DNA of 64,000 bases from JANMEX01 sp041751995 (GTDB taxonomy: Bacteria > Pseudomonadota > Alphaproteobacteria > Rhizobiales > Rhizobiaceae), in assembly GCA_041751995.1 (NCBI GenBank), contig JBGSHY010000007.1, positions 1-64,000 of the forward strand, written 5' to 3'. Of the stretch, positions 36,340 to 44,704 are shown piece after piece; position 1 is the first letter of the stretch, and each line of letters opens with the position of its first letter. The translations under genes were made by a program, and so were the position numbers. The notes below the pieces were generated by a model, which was given only the letters and a program-made list of their open reading frames with translations, did no database searches and was not told where the DNA came from.

Positions 36340-37446
36340 ATGGCAACCGTATCCCTTCAAAAACTGGTCAAGAAATACGGCGACCTCGAAGTCGTCCACG
36401 GCATTGATCTTGATATTGCTGATCGCGAATTTGTTGCGCTCGTCGGCCCTTCCGGCTGTGGAAAATCCACCACGCTACGGATGATCGCGGGTCTCGAAGA
36501 TGTCTCCGGTGGTACGATCCTGATCGGCGGCAAGGAAGTCAACGATCTGCCCCCGCGCGAGCGCAATATCTCGATGGTGTTCCAGTCGTACGCGCTTTAT
36601 CCGCACATGACTGTGCGGGAGAACATGGGCTTTTCGCTCAAGATCGCCAAACGTCCACAGGAGGAGATCGACCGGCGCGTCAACGAAGCGGCGCAGATCC
36701 TGTCGCTCAACGAACTGATGGACCGCCGCCCGAGCCAGCTTTCCGGTGGCCAGCGCCAGCGCGTCGCCATGGGCCGCGCCATCGTGCGCCATCCGGAAGT
36801 GTTCCTGTTTGACGAACCGCTGTCGAACCTTGATGCCAAGCTGCGCACGCAGATGCGCACAGAGATCAAGAAACTGCACGCCAAGGTGCAGTCCACCGTT
36901 GTCTATGTCACGCATGATCAGGTCGAGGCCATGACGCTGGCGGACCGCATTGTCATCATGCGCGACGGGCATATCGAGCAGGTCGGCACGCCCGATCAGG
37001 TCTTCAAGCATCCCGCCACCCGTTTCGTCGCGGGCTTCATCGGCTCACCGCCGATGAACCTTGTTGAAGCGACCATTGACGCGGGCAAAGTCACTTTCGC
37101 TAACGGAGACGCCATCCCTTTGCCGGACCGCTTCAAGGCAAATGTTTCCACCGGCCAGAAGGTCACGTTTGGCCTTCGGCCGGACGATCTGTTCCCGACC
37201 GGCCATGGCATCGGCTCCGGCACCACGGACGACGTGTTCAAGAGCGACCTTAAGGTCACAATCACGGAACCGCTCGGCAATGAAACGTTGGTGTTCTTCG
37301 ATTTCGCCGGGCGCGATTGGGTATCACGCATGCTGAACCCGCGTGCGCTGTCGACCGGTGAGAGCCTTGGAACAACATTCGACCTGAGCCAGGCCCACTT
37401 GTTCGATGCCGTCACCGGCATTTCGCTTTCGGGCAGAAAGGCCTGA
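36340..37446 (+). CDS. Sugar ABC transporter ATP-binding protein (MalK/UgpC type)
   Basis: 368-residue ATPase. Walker A is GPSGCGKSTTLRMIAG (about residues 36-51), the Q-loop is FQSYALYPHMTV, the signature is LSGGQRQRVAMGRAI and Walker B is VFLFDEPLSNLDA. The switch His is in VTHDQVEAM. The C-terminal TOBE-like regulatory domain (MNLVEATIDAGKV onward, and LGNETLVFFDF) is typical of the MalK/UgpC subgroup. It drives import by the two permeases upstream. It is followed three bases after its stop by an enolase-superfamily gene. Confidence 0.97.
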   Translation: MATVSLQKLVKKYGDLEVVHGIDLDIADREFVALVGPSGCGKSTTLRMIAGLEDVSGGTILIGGKEVNDLPPRERNISMVFQSYALYPHMTVRENMGFSLKIAKRPQEEIDRRVNEAAQILSLNELMDRRPSQLSGGQRQRVAMGRAIVRHPEVFLFDEPLSNLDAKLRTQMRTEIKKLHAKVQSTVVYVTHDQVEAMTLADRIVIMRDGHIEQVGTPDQVFKHPATRFVAGFIGSPPMNLVEATIDAGKVTFANGDAIPLPDRFKANVSTGQKVTFGLRPDDLFPTGHGIGSGTTDDVFKSDLKVTITEPLGNETLVFFDFAGRDWVSRMLNPRALSTGESLGTTFDLSQAHLFDAVTGISLSGRKA

Positions 37447-37449
37447 GCC

Positions 37450-38565
37450 ATGGCACGCATCGAAAGAGTCGAGCTTCGCATGGTCGACCTGCCGCCAAAA
37501 GTGAAGCGGACCGACGCCATCCAGAGCTTTGTTTCGCAGGAAACGCCAATCGTCAGCATCACCGATTCAGATGGCGCAATTGGTACCGGCTATTCTTACA
37601 CCATCGGCACCGGCGGGTCGTCCGTCATGCGCCTGCTTGCCGATCATCTCGCGCCGCGCCTGATCGGACAGGATGCCGACCGGATTGAGGCCATCTGGCG
37701 GGATCTCGAATACCACACCCATGCCACCACCATCGGCGCGATTACCTCGATTGCCCTTGCTGCCATAGATACTGCTTTGTGGGATTTGCAATGCAAGAAG
37801 CGCGGCCTGCCTTTGTGGATTGCCGCAGGCGGCGCATCTGACCGGCGGCCGCTCTACACAACGGAAGGCGGCTGGCTGCACATCGAGACAGAAGCCTTGG
37901 TCGAGGATGCGTTGCAGGCCAAGGGCAAGGGTTTTCGCGGCTCAAAAATCAAGATCGGTCGCCCGCATGTCTCCGAAGATGTCGCCCGCTTGTCTGCCGT
38001 CCGCAAGGCGGTCGGCGACGGCTTCGAAATCATGACCGATTGCAATCAGGGTTTTCTGGTCGATGAGGCCATCCGCCGGGCCGAGCGGCTGCGCGATCTT
38101 GATCTTGCGTGGATCGAGGAGCCACTTCCGGCAGATGATCTGGACGGCCACATTCGCCTCTCCCGCTCGACCGCGACACCGATTGCGGTTGGCGAATCTC
38201 TCTACTCAATCCGCCACTTCCGCGAATACATGCAAAAAGGCGCCTGCAACATTGTGCAGGTCGATGCCGGCCGCATCGGTGGCATCACGCCTTGGCTGAA
38301 GGTCGCCCATGCGGCAGAAGCCTTCGACATGCCGGTTTGTCCGCATTTCCTGATGGAGTTGCACGTCAGTCTCGCCTGCGCGGTGCCGAACGGCAAATAC
38401 GTCGAATACATCCCCCAACTCGACGACATCACGACGTCGGGCATGAAAGTCGAGAACGGCATGGCGGTCGCACCGTCTGAGCCCGGCATTGGCATTGCCT
38501 GGGACTGGGATATTGTCAAAGCCCGTTCGGTTGCTGAATTCACCCGAACCATCACGTCTGCTTGA
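37450..38565 (+). CDS. Mandelate racemase/muconate lactonizing enzyme family protein
   Basis: 371-residue enolase-superfamily enzyme. Barrel catalytic and metal residues are visible: Lys-x-Lys in GSKIKIG (about residue 168), metal ligands Asp in MTDCNQ, Glu in WIEEPL and Glu in AVGESLYS, and a His in PVCPHFLMEL. The chemistry is proton abstraction next to a carboxylate, normally dehydration or epimerisation of a sugar acid. A second, different member (fucD-like) lies downstream, so the two presumably act on different acids. Confidence 0.93.
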   Translation: MARIERVELRMVDLPPKVKRTDAIQSFVSQETPIVSITDSDGAIGTGYSYTIGTGGSSVMRLLADHLAPRLIGQDADRIEAIWRDLEYHTHATTIGAITSIALAAIDTALWDLQCKKRGLPLWIAAGGASDRRPLYTTEGGWLHIETEALVEDALQAKGKGFRGSKIKIGRPHVSEDVARLSAVRKAVGDGFEIMTDCNQGFLVDEAIRRAERLRDLDLAWIEEPLPADDLDGHIRLSRSTATPIAVGESLYSIRHFREYMQKGACNIVQVDAGRIGGITPWLKVAHAAEAFDMPVCPHFLMELHVSLACAVPNGKYVEYIPQLDDITTSGMKVENGMAVAPSEPGIGIAWDWDIVKARSVAEFTRTITSA

Positions 38566-38575
38566 GGAGGATCAG

Positions 38576-38923
38576 ATGCAAGGTCAGCGCATGGGCCAGA
38601 GAATGGGAATGGTGATCGGGCTTCAGCCGGATAAGATCGCCGAATACAAGAGATTGCATGCCGCAGTCTGGCCGGAAATCCTCGCCCTCATCTCCGAATG
38701 CAACATCACCAACTATTCAATTTACCTGAAGGAGCCGGAGAACCTTCTGTTCGGTTATTGGGAATATGTTGGCGCCGACTTTGCTGCCGATATGGCGAAG
38801 ATGGCTGCAAGCCCGAAAAACCAGGAATGGTGGTCTGTCTGCATTCCCTGCCAAAAGCCGCTTGAAACCCGCAAGGATGGCGAGTGGTGGGCCATGATGG
38901 AGGAGGTGTTCCATCTTGACTGA
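38576..38923 (+). CDS. L-rhamnose/L-fucose mutarotase-family protein
   Basis: 115-residue RhaM-like dimeric alpha/beta-barrel protein. The sequence RMGMVIGLQPDKIAEYKRLHAAVWPEIL and the EWWSVCIPCQKPLETRKDGEWW end match the family; both stretches are cited only as landmarks. It interconverts anomers of a 6-deoxyhexose before oxidation. GAGGAGG is six bases upstream of the ATG. Its end overlaps the next gene by eight bases. Confidence 0.92.
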   Translation: MQGQRMGQRMGMVIGLQPDKIAEYKRLHAAVWPEILALISECNITNYSIYLKEPENLLFGYWEYVGADFAADMAKMAASPKNQEWWSVCIPCQKPLETRKDGEWWAMMEEVFHLD

Positions 38924-39989
38924 ATTCAACCCTGCCAGCCTGAAACAGGCTTGGGCAAAACCTTCTGAACCGCGCCCCATGGTCACGTTCGGCGCCGGCT
39001 CGATTGTGGGGGATGCCCATTATCCTGCTTTCAAGAAAGCCGGCATCCCGATTGCGGGACTTTATGATCCGGATCTCGCCAAAGCCGAAGCGCTCGCCGC
39101 TAAATGGGGCGTGAGGGCTTTTCGCACTTTGGAAGAAGCGGCCTCAGTCAAGAATGCGATCTTCGATCTTGCCACACCGCCCTCCCGCCATGCCGAAGTG
39201 CTGCGCGCCCTGCCGGATGGTGCCGTTGCCGTGATCCAGAAGCCGATGGGCGGCGATATCAGCGAAGCGCGGGAAATCCTCCAAACCGTGCGCGGGAAAA
39301 ACATCACCGCAGCGGTGAATTTCCAGTTGCGCTTTGCGCCGATGATGCTTGCGCTGCAGGATGCCATCGACAAGGGCCTGCTCGGCGAGGTCGTCGATTT
39401 TGACGCGTGGCTGGCGCTCGCCACGCCGTGGGGTCTTTGGCCGTTCCTCAAAGGCTTGCCGCGCATCGAAATCGCCATGCACTCGATCCATTATCTTGAC
39501 CTGATCCGTGGCCTCCTCGGCGATCCGAAGGGCATCCATGCCAAGTCCATCGGCCATCCGAACCACGAGATGGCGCAAACCCGCACCAGCGCCATTCTTG
39601 ACTATGGCAATCGCGTCCGATGCGCGCTTTCGATCAATCATGACCATTTCTTCGGGCGCAAATTCCAGGCCTGCGAATTCCGTTTATGCGGAACGAAAGG
39701 TGCGGCTTACGTAAAGCTCGGCGTCAATCTCGACTATCCCAAGGGTGAGCCAGACGAGTTGTGGATTCATCCCGCCGGCGGTTCGGACTGGGTGCAGGTG
39801 CCACTCACCGGCTCCTGGTTCCCGGATGGTTTTGTCGGCAAGTTCTGCAATGTCCAGCGGTATGCCGCCGGCGAGGATAGCGTTCTGGTCTCTTCCGCAG
39901 AAGACGCTTGGGGCACTATGGCTCTGGTTGAAGCTGCTTATGCCTCAAGCGCTGCGCCCGCCACACCAATTGAAAGTCGTCCGTCATGA
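38916..39989 (+). CDS. Gfo/Idh/MocA-family oxidoreductase (TTG start)
   Basis: 357-residue NAD(P)-dependent sugar oxidoreductase. The Rossmann motif is TFGAGSIVGDAHYPAF, and the second domain carries MHSIHYLDLIRGLLGDP. The EKP motif that carries the catalytic Lys reads QKP here (VIQKPMGGD), so the Glu is replaced by Gln but the Lys stays. It starts at a TTG, supported by GGAGGAGGTG eight bases upstream, and overlaps the mutarotase gene. It may oxidise the imported sugar or a derived acid. Confidence 0.9.
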   Translation: MTEFNPASLKQAWAKPSEPRPMVTFGAGSIVGDAHYPAFKKAGIPIAGLYDPDLAKAEALAAKWGVRAFRTLEEAASVKNAIFDLATPPSRHAEVLRALPDGAVAVIQKPMGGDISEAREILQTVRGKNITAAVNFQLRFAPMMLALQDAIDKGLLGEVVDFDAWLALATPWGLWPFLKGLPRIEIAMHSIHYLDLIRGLLGDPKGIHAKSIGHPNHEMAQTRTSAILDYGNRVRCALSINHDHFFGRKFQACEFRLCGTKGAAYVKLGVNLDYPKGEPDELWIHPAGGSDWVQVPLTGSWFPDGFVGKFCNVQRYAAGEDSVLVSSAEDAWGTMALVEAAYASSAAPATPIESRPS

Positions 39990-40450
39990 GCGAACAAATC
40001 ATCCATTACGAGGACTACCGCCTCGGTGACCAGCGGACCACCACGGGCCGCACCATCACCGAGACCGATTTCGTCGTTCATGCAGGCCACACCGGTGATT
40101 TTTTCCCTCACCACATGGACGCGGAATTCGCGAAGACCTTGCCCGGCGGTCAGCGCATTGCGCATGGCACGATGGTGTTTTCCATCGGCATCGGCCTGAC
40201 GGCAACTCTGATCAACCCGGTGGCTTTTTCCTACGGCTATGATCGCCTGCGTTTTATCCGTCCGGTTCACATCGGCGATACGATCAAGACCCGCGTGACC
40301 ATTTCCGACAAAAGCGATGATCCGAAGCGCGCCGACATGGGCCGTGTGACGGAGCGCTGCGAAGTCATCAACCAGCGCGGCGAAACCGTACTCGCTGCCG
40401 ATCACATTCTCCTCGTCCAACGCCACCAGCCCAGAAGCATCACCGTATGA
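39986..40450 (+). CDS. MaoC-family dehydratase
   Basis: 154-residue hot-dog protein. The hydratase signature is complete: GDFFPHHMDAEFA holds Asp, His and Asp in the expected spacing, unlike the other MaoC-like protein at 30542. The second half AFSYGYDRLRFIRPVHIGDTI is closely similar to that protein's, so the two are paralogues. It overlaps the preceding gene by ATGA and the next one by four bases. Substrate unknown, CoA ester expected. Confidence 0.92.
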   Translation: MSEQIIHYEDYRLGDQRTTTGRTITETDFVVHAGHTGDFFPHHMDAEFAKTLPGGQRIAHGTMVFSIGIGLTATLINPVAFSYGYDRLRFIRPVHIGDTIKTRVTISDKSDDPKRADMGRVTERCEVINQRGETVLAADHILLVQRHQPRSITV

Positions 40451-41724
40451 CCAAGATCACCTCCCTGCGTGTCCACGACCTGCGCTTCCCGACTTCGAAA
40501 AGCCTCGATGGCTCGGATGCGATGAACCCCGATCCGGATTATTCGGCGGCATATGTCATTCTGGAAACCGACACACCCGGCCTTGAAGGCCACGGCCTAA
40601 CATTCACCATCGGGCGCGGCACGGAGATTGTCTGCCTCGCGGTCGAAGCCATGCGGCATCTGGTGGTCGGGACGGAGCTTTCGACTGTCCTCAATAACCC
40701 GGGCAAATACTGGCGGCAACTGACCGGGGACAGCCAGTTGCGCTGGATCGGCCCGGACAAGGGCGCGATGCACCTGGCCACCGGCGCGGTGGTCAATGCC
40801 GTCTGGGATTTGCTTGCCAAACAAGCGGGCAAACCGGTCTGGCAACTGGTTGCCGACATGTCACCGGAGCAAATCGCCGATATTGTCGATTATCGCTATT
40901 TGACCGACGCCCTGACGCGCGATGAGGCAATTGCCATTTTGACCAAGGCAGAGTCCAGCAAGGCCGAACGCATCACCACGCTCAAGCGCGAAGGCTATGC
41001 TTGTTACACCACCTCAGCCGGTTGGCTCGGCTATTCGGACGAGAAACTGCGCCGTCTCTGCCAGGAAGCGGTTGATGCCGGATTCAGCCACGTGAAGATG
41101 AAAGTCGGCCGCGACCTTGAAGACGATATTCGCCGCCTCACCATCGCCCGCGAAGTGCTTGGCCCCGACCGCTACATGATGATTGATGCCAACCAGGTCT
41201 GGGATGTCGATCAGGCGATTGCGTGGGTCAACAGGCTTGCTTTCACCAATCCATATTTCATCGAAGAACCGACCAGTCCGGATGATATTGCCGGTCATCG
41301 CAAGATCCGCCAGTCGATCGGCAAGGTTAAAGTCGCCACCGGCGAAATGTGCCAGAACCGCATCATGTTCAAACAGTTCATCGCCGAGGGCGCGATCGAC
41401 ATCGTGCAGATCGATTCATGCCGGATGGGCGGCCTGAACGAAGTGCTTGCCGTGCTGTTGATGGCGGCCAAATACCATCTACCCGTCTGGCCGCATGCCG
41501 GCGGGGTCGGGCTTTGCGAATATGTGCAGCATCTTTCGATGATCGATTACCTCTGCGTTTCCGGCACCAAGGAAGGCCGCGTGATCGAATATGTCGATCA
41601 TCTGCATGAGCATTTCATCGAACCTTGCGTCATCCGGAACGCCGCCTACATGCCGCCAAAACTGCCGGGCTTCTCGATCGAGATGAAGCCGGAGTCCATT
41701 GCCGAATATGAGTGGCGGCCATGA
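40447..41724 (+). CDS. L-fuconate dehydratase-like enolase-superfamily enzyme
   Basis: 425-residue enzyme closely resembling L-fuconate dehydratase, which turns L-fuconate into 2-keto-3-deoxy-L-fuconate. Long N-terminal region with FPTSKSLDGSDAMNPDPDYS typical of FucD; Lys-x-Lys in VKMKVGRD; metal ligands in MMIDANQVWD, FIEEPTSPDD and VATGEMCQN; and WPHAGGVGLCEYVQHLSM near the end. Overlaps its neighbours on both sides by four bases. Fuconate specificity is inferred from similarity and context. Confidence 0.92.
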   Translation: MTKITSLRVHDLRFPTSKSLDGSDAMNPDPDYSAAYVILETDTPGLEGHGLTFTIGRGTEIVCLAVEAMRHLVVGTELSTVLNNPGKYWRQLTGDSQLRWIGPDKGAMHLATGAVVNAVWDLLAKQAGKPVWQLVADMSPEQIADIVDYRYLTDALTRDEAIAILTKAESSKAERITTLKREGYACYTTSAGWLGYSDEKLRRLCQEAVDAGFSHVKMKVGRDLEDDIRRLTIAREVLGPDRYMMIDANQVWDVDQAIAWVNRLAFTNPYFIEEPTSPDDIAGHRKIRQSIGKVKVATGEMCQNRIMFKQFIAEGAIDIVQIDSCRMGGLNEVLAVLLMAAKYHLPVWPHAGGVGLCEYVQHLSMIDYLCVSGTKEGRVIEYVDHLHEHFIEPCVIRNAAYMPPKLPGFSIEMKPESIAEYEWRP

Positions 41725-42857
41725 ACATCAAACTCAAGGGAATGACGTGGAGCCACCCGCGTGGCTATAATCCGCTGGTAGCCTGCTCGACTGAATGGCA
41801 GCGCAAAACCGGTGTTTCCATTTCGTGGGAGCAGCGTTCGTTGCAGGATTTTGAGTCATTTCCGGTCGAGGAACTGGCAAAGCAATATGACCTGATCATC
41901 ATCGACCATCCGCATGTCGGGCAGGTCGTCGATGAAGGGTGTCTGGCCCCGCTGGACGTTCCGCGCTTTGAATCCGAGCGGATTGCGATGGCCAACCGGG
42001 CAGTCGGCGCGTCGTTTTCAAGTTACACCTACAAAGGCCGCCAATGGGCTTTGCCGGTGGATACCGCCACCCAGGTTCAGGCCTTTGTCCCGTCGCGGCT
42101 CGCTGAACCGGCCAAGTCGTGGGATGATGTTATGGCGCTGGCGCGTCAGGGCAGGGTGGCGCTGCCGCTTCGCCCGCCGCATTCGCTGATGTGCTTTTAT
42201 ACGCTTGCCGCCCATTTTGGCACGCCATGCCGCACCGATGCCTCCCCCATGAATTCGGAAGCCGCCGCCAAGCCTGCCTATGATTTGCTGACTGAACTGT
42301 TCTTGCAAGTTGATCCGGTGTGCCTGACCAGGGATCCTATTGCTGTCTATGAAGACATGGCACGCGCGGATTCAAAAATCGCCTGCGTCCCGCTGATCTA
42401 CGGCTACGTGAATTACGCCCTTGATGGCTTCAGGCCCGTGCGCGTTCGATTCGCCGATATCCCGGTCCAGGGCGCAAGGAGCCCGGATGGTTCTGCGCTC
42501 GGCGGTACGGGATTGGCTGTTTCAGCCAAATCCGCCCATCAGGATGCCGCAATGGACTTTGTCTGGTGGGTCGCATCCGGCGATGTGCAAAAAGGGCTTT
42601 ATGCCTATTCCAATGGTCAGCCCGGCCACGCCGATGCGTGGGAGGATGAGGCCGTCAATGCGGCAACGGACGGTTTTTATCGAAATACCCGCGCAACCCT
42701 TGAAGGCGCATGGGTTCGCCCGCGCCACAATGGCTACATGGCGTTCCAGCAGTCGGCGTCCGACCACCTCAACAATTGCCTTCAAAAAAATCGTCCGCTG
42801 AAGGAATTCGTGGACGGGCTGAATTCTCTTTTCGCGGCGAGCTTTCCAAAAGCTTGA
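41721..42857 (+). CDS. Solute-binding-protein-like protein without signal peptide
   Basis: 378-residue protein with the fold and motifs of a family 1 solute-binding protein (GYNPLVACSTEWQRKTGVSI, LIIIDHPHVGQVVDEG, MDFVWWVASGDVQKGLY). It starts MNIKLKGMTWSHPRGYNP, with no hydrophobic leader or lipobox. It overlaps the dehydratase gene by ATGA, so no other start is plausible. It may be a cytoplasmic sensor or carrier of a pathway metabolite. Similar leaderless proteins are known in some sugar-acid operons but have no established role. Confidence 0.88.
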   Translation: MNIKLKGMTWSHPRGYNPLVACSTEWQRKTGVSISWEQRSLQDFESFPVEELAKQYDLIIIDHPHVGQVVDEGCLAPLDVPRFESERIAMANRAVGASFSSYTYKGRQWALPVDTATQVQAFVPSRLAEPAKSWDDVMALARQGRVALPLRPPHSLMCFYTLAAHFGTPCRTDASPMNSEAAAKPAYDLLTELFLQVDPVCLTRDPIAVYEDMARADSKIACVPLIYGYVNYALDGFRPVRVRFADIPVQGARSPDGSALGGTGLAVSAKSAHQDAAMDFVWWVASGDVQKGLYAYSNGQPGHADAWEDEAVNAATDGFYRNTRATLEGAWVRPRHNGYMAFQQSASDHLNNCLQKNRPLKEFVDGLNSLFAASFPKA

Positions 42858-42896
42858 GCTGCCTTTACCAATCAGTCAAATCCGGGAAACCAAAAC

Positions 42897-43631
42897 ATGG
42901 CCCTTTCGCTCAAAGACAAAACCGTTCTCATCACAGCCGCCGGACAGGGCATTGGCCGCGCCACCGCGCTTGCCTTTGCCGCGCAGGGCGCAAACGTCCT
43001 TGCCACCGACATAAACGAGACCACTCTCGCGACGCTTGCCGGTGAAAAGGGTATCACGACGCGCAAGCTCGACGTGCTCGACACCGCCGCCGTCAATGCG
43101 CTTGTCGCCGAAATCGGCGCGGTTGATGTGCTTTTCAATTGCGCCGGCTTTGTCCATCCAGGCTCCATTCTTGAATCGTCCGACAAGGATTTCGACTTTG
43201 CCGTCGACCTCAACGTCCGCTCGATGGTGCGCACCATCAAGGCCGTGCTGCCCGGTATGCTGGAGCGCGGCGATGGCGCAATCATTAACATGGCCTCGGT
43301 CGCGTCCTCGCTGAAAGGCGTGCCGAACCGCTTTGTCTATTCACTGACCAAGGCGGCTGTTCTCGGGCTGACCAAATCCGTTGCCGCCGACTATGTCACC
43401 AAAGGCATCCGCTGCAACGCGATCTGCCCCGGCACGGTTGAAAGCCCGTCACTCGATGACCGCCTCCGCGCAACCGGTGATTATGACGCGGCCATGAAAT
43501 CCTTTATCGCCCGCCAGCCGATGGGCCGTCTTGGCAAGCCGGAAGAAATCGCGGACCTTGCCGTCTATCTCGCCACTGCACCTTACACGACCGGCCAGGC
43601 CCACATCATCGATGGCGGCTGGACAGTCTGA
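42897..43631 (+). CDS. SDR-family, 2-keto-3-deoxy-L-fuconate dehydrogenase-like
   Basis: 244-residue short-chain dehydrogenase. Motifs: TAAGQGIGRATALAF for cofactor binding, Asp in VLATDIN for NAD preference, FNCAGFVHPG, and the active site VYSLTKAAVLGLTKSV. The sequence resembles KDF dehydrogenase and BDH2-type enzymes. In the fucose route it oxidises 2-keto-3-deoxy-L-fuconate to the 2,4-diketo acid. It fits between the dehydratase upstream and the hydrolase downstream. Confidence 0.9.
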   Translation: MALSLKDKTVLITAAGQGIGRATALAFAAQGANVLATDINETTLATLAGEKGITTRKLDVLDTAAVNALVAEIGAVDVLFNCAGFVHPGSILESSDKDFDFAVDLNVRSMVRTIKAVLPGMLERGDGAIINMASVASSLKGVPNRFVYSLTKAAVLGLTKSVAADYVTKGIRCNAICPGTVESPSLDDRLRATGDYDAAMKSFIARQPMGRLGKPEEIADLAVYLATAPYTTGQAHIIDGGWTV

Positions 43632-43647
43632 CCTTCAGGAGATTTTC

Positions 43648-44490
43648 ATGAAACTGCTTCGTTACGGCAAGGCCGGACAGGAAAAGCCCGGCATCCTCGA
43701 TTCAGAAGGCCGCATCCGCGATCTGTCCGCCCATGTGGCTGACATCGGCGGCACGGCGATTTCGCCTGCATCGCTGAAAAAGCTCTCCAAGCTGAAGCTG
43801 GAAGACCTGCCGCTGGTCAAGGGCAAGCCGCGCCTCGGTCCCTGCGTGGCGGGAACCGGAAAATTCATCTGCATCGGCCTCAACTATGCCGACCATGCGG
43901 CCGAATCCGGCATGGCCGTCCCGCCCGAACCGGTCATTTTCATGAAGGCAACTTCCGCCATCACCGGGCCGTATGACGATATTGAAATCCCGCGCAATTC
44001 GGTCAAGTCCGACTGGGAAGTCGAGCTCGGCGTCATCATCGGCAAGACGGCCAAGTACGTATCCGAAGAAAACGCGATGGATCATGTCGCCGGTTATTGC
44101 GTCATCAATGACCTGTCCGAGCGCGAATTCCAGATCGAACATTCCGGCCAATGGACCAAGGGCAAGTCGGCCGACACGTTCGGGCCGACCGGCCCGTGGC
44201 TTGTCACCAAGGACGAGGTCAAGGACCCGCAGAATTTGGGCATGTGGCTGGAGGTCAACGGCAAGCGGTTCCAGGACGGCTCGACCAAAACCATGGTCTA
44301 TGGCGTCAAATTCCTTGTCTCTTATCTTTCCCGCTTCATGAGCCTGCAGCAAGGCGACATCATCTCCACAGGCACGCCACCCGGCGTCGGCCTGGGCCAG
44401 AAGCCGCCGATATTCCTGAAGCCGGGTGACGTGATGGAGCTTGCCATTGAAGGCCTTGGCCAACAGCGCCAGACTACCTATCAGGGATAG
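43648..44490 (+). CDS. Fumarylacetoacetate hydrolase-family protein (diketo acid hydrolase)
   Basis: 280-residue FAH-family enzyme. Metal-ligand segments: SDWEVELGVIIG and VINDLSEREFQ; substrate region TFGPTGPWLVTKDE; STGTPPGVGLGQKPP near the end. Related enzymes split 2,4-diketo-3-deoxy-L-fuconate into pyruvate and L-lactate. GGAG is upstream of the ATG at 43648. This is the last gene of the rightward sugar operon. Ends in TAG. Confidence 0.92.
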   Translation: MKLLRYGKAGQEKPGILDSEGRIRDLSAHVADIGGTAISPASLKKLSKLKLEDLPLVKGKPRLGPCVAGTGKFICIGLNYADHAAESGMAVPPEPVIFMKATSAITGPYDDIEIPRNSVKSDWEVELGVIIGKTAKYVSEENAMDHVAGYCVINDLSEREFQIEHSGQWTKGKSADTFGPTGPWLVTKDEVKDPQNLGMWLEVNGKRFQDGSTKTMVYGVKFLVSYLSRFMSLQQGDIISTGTPPGVGLGQKPPIFLKPGDVMELAIEGLGQQRQTTYQG

Positions 44491-44704
44491 TGATTGCCTG
44501 CTTCGGCAGACGGTCCGTTTTTGATTTTGCCATTGTGTTCGCGAGCCGCCTTCGGTTGATGGTCGATGGACGCAGGAGGCCGGTTTGTTGATTGCCGACA
44601 TGCCTACTTGACTGTGTGGGCTCGACCGCTATGCAACTGCCTGTTTGCTGTTGACCAAAGGGCGCAATTTGGTGGGATTTCGGGGCATCTGCAATGGAGT
44701 TGAA

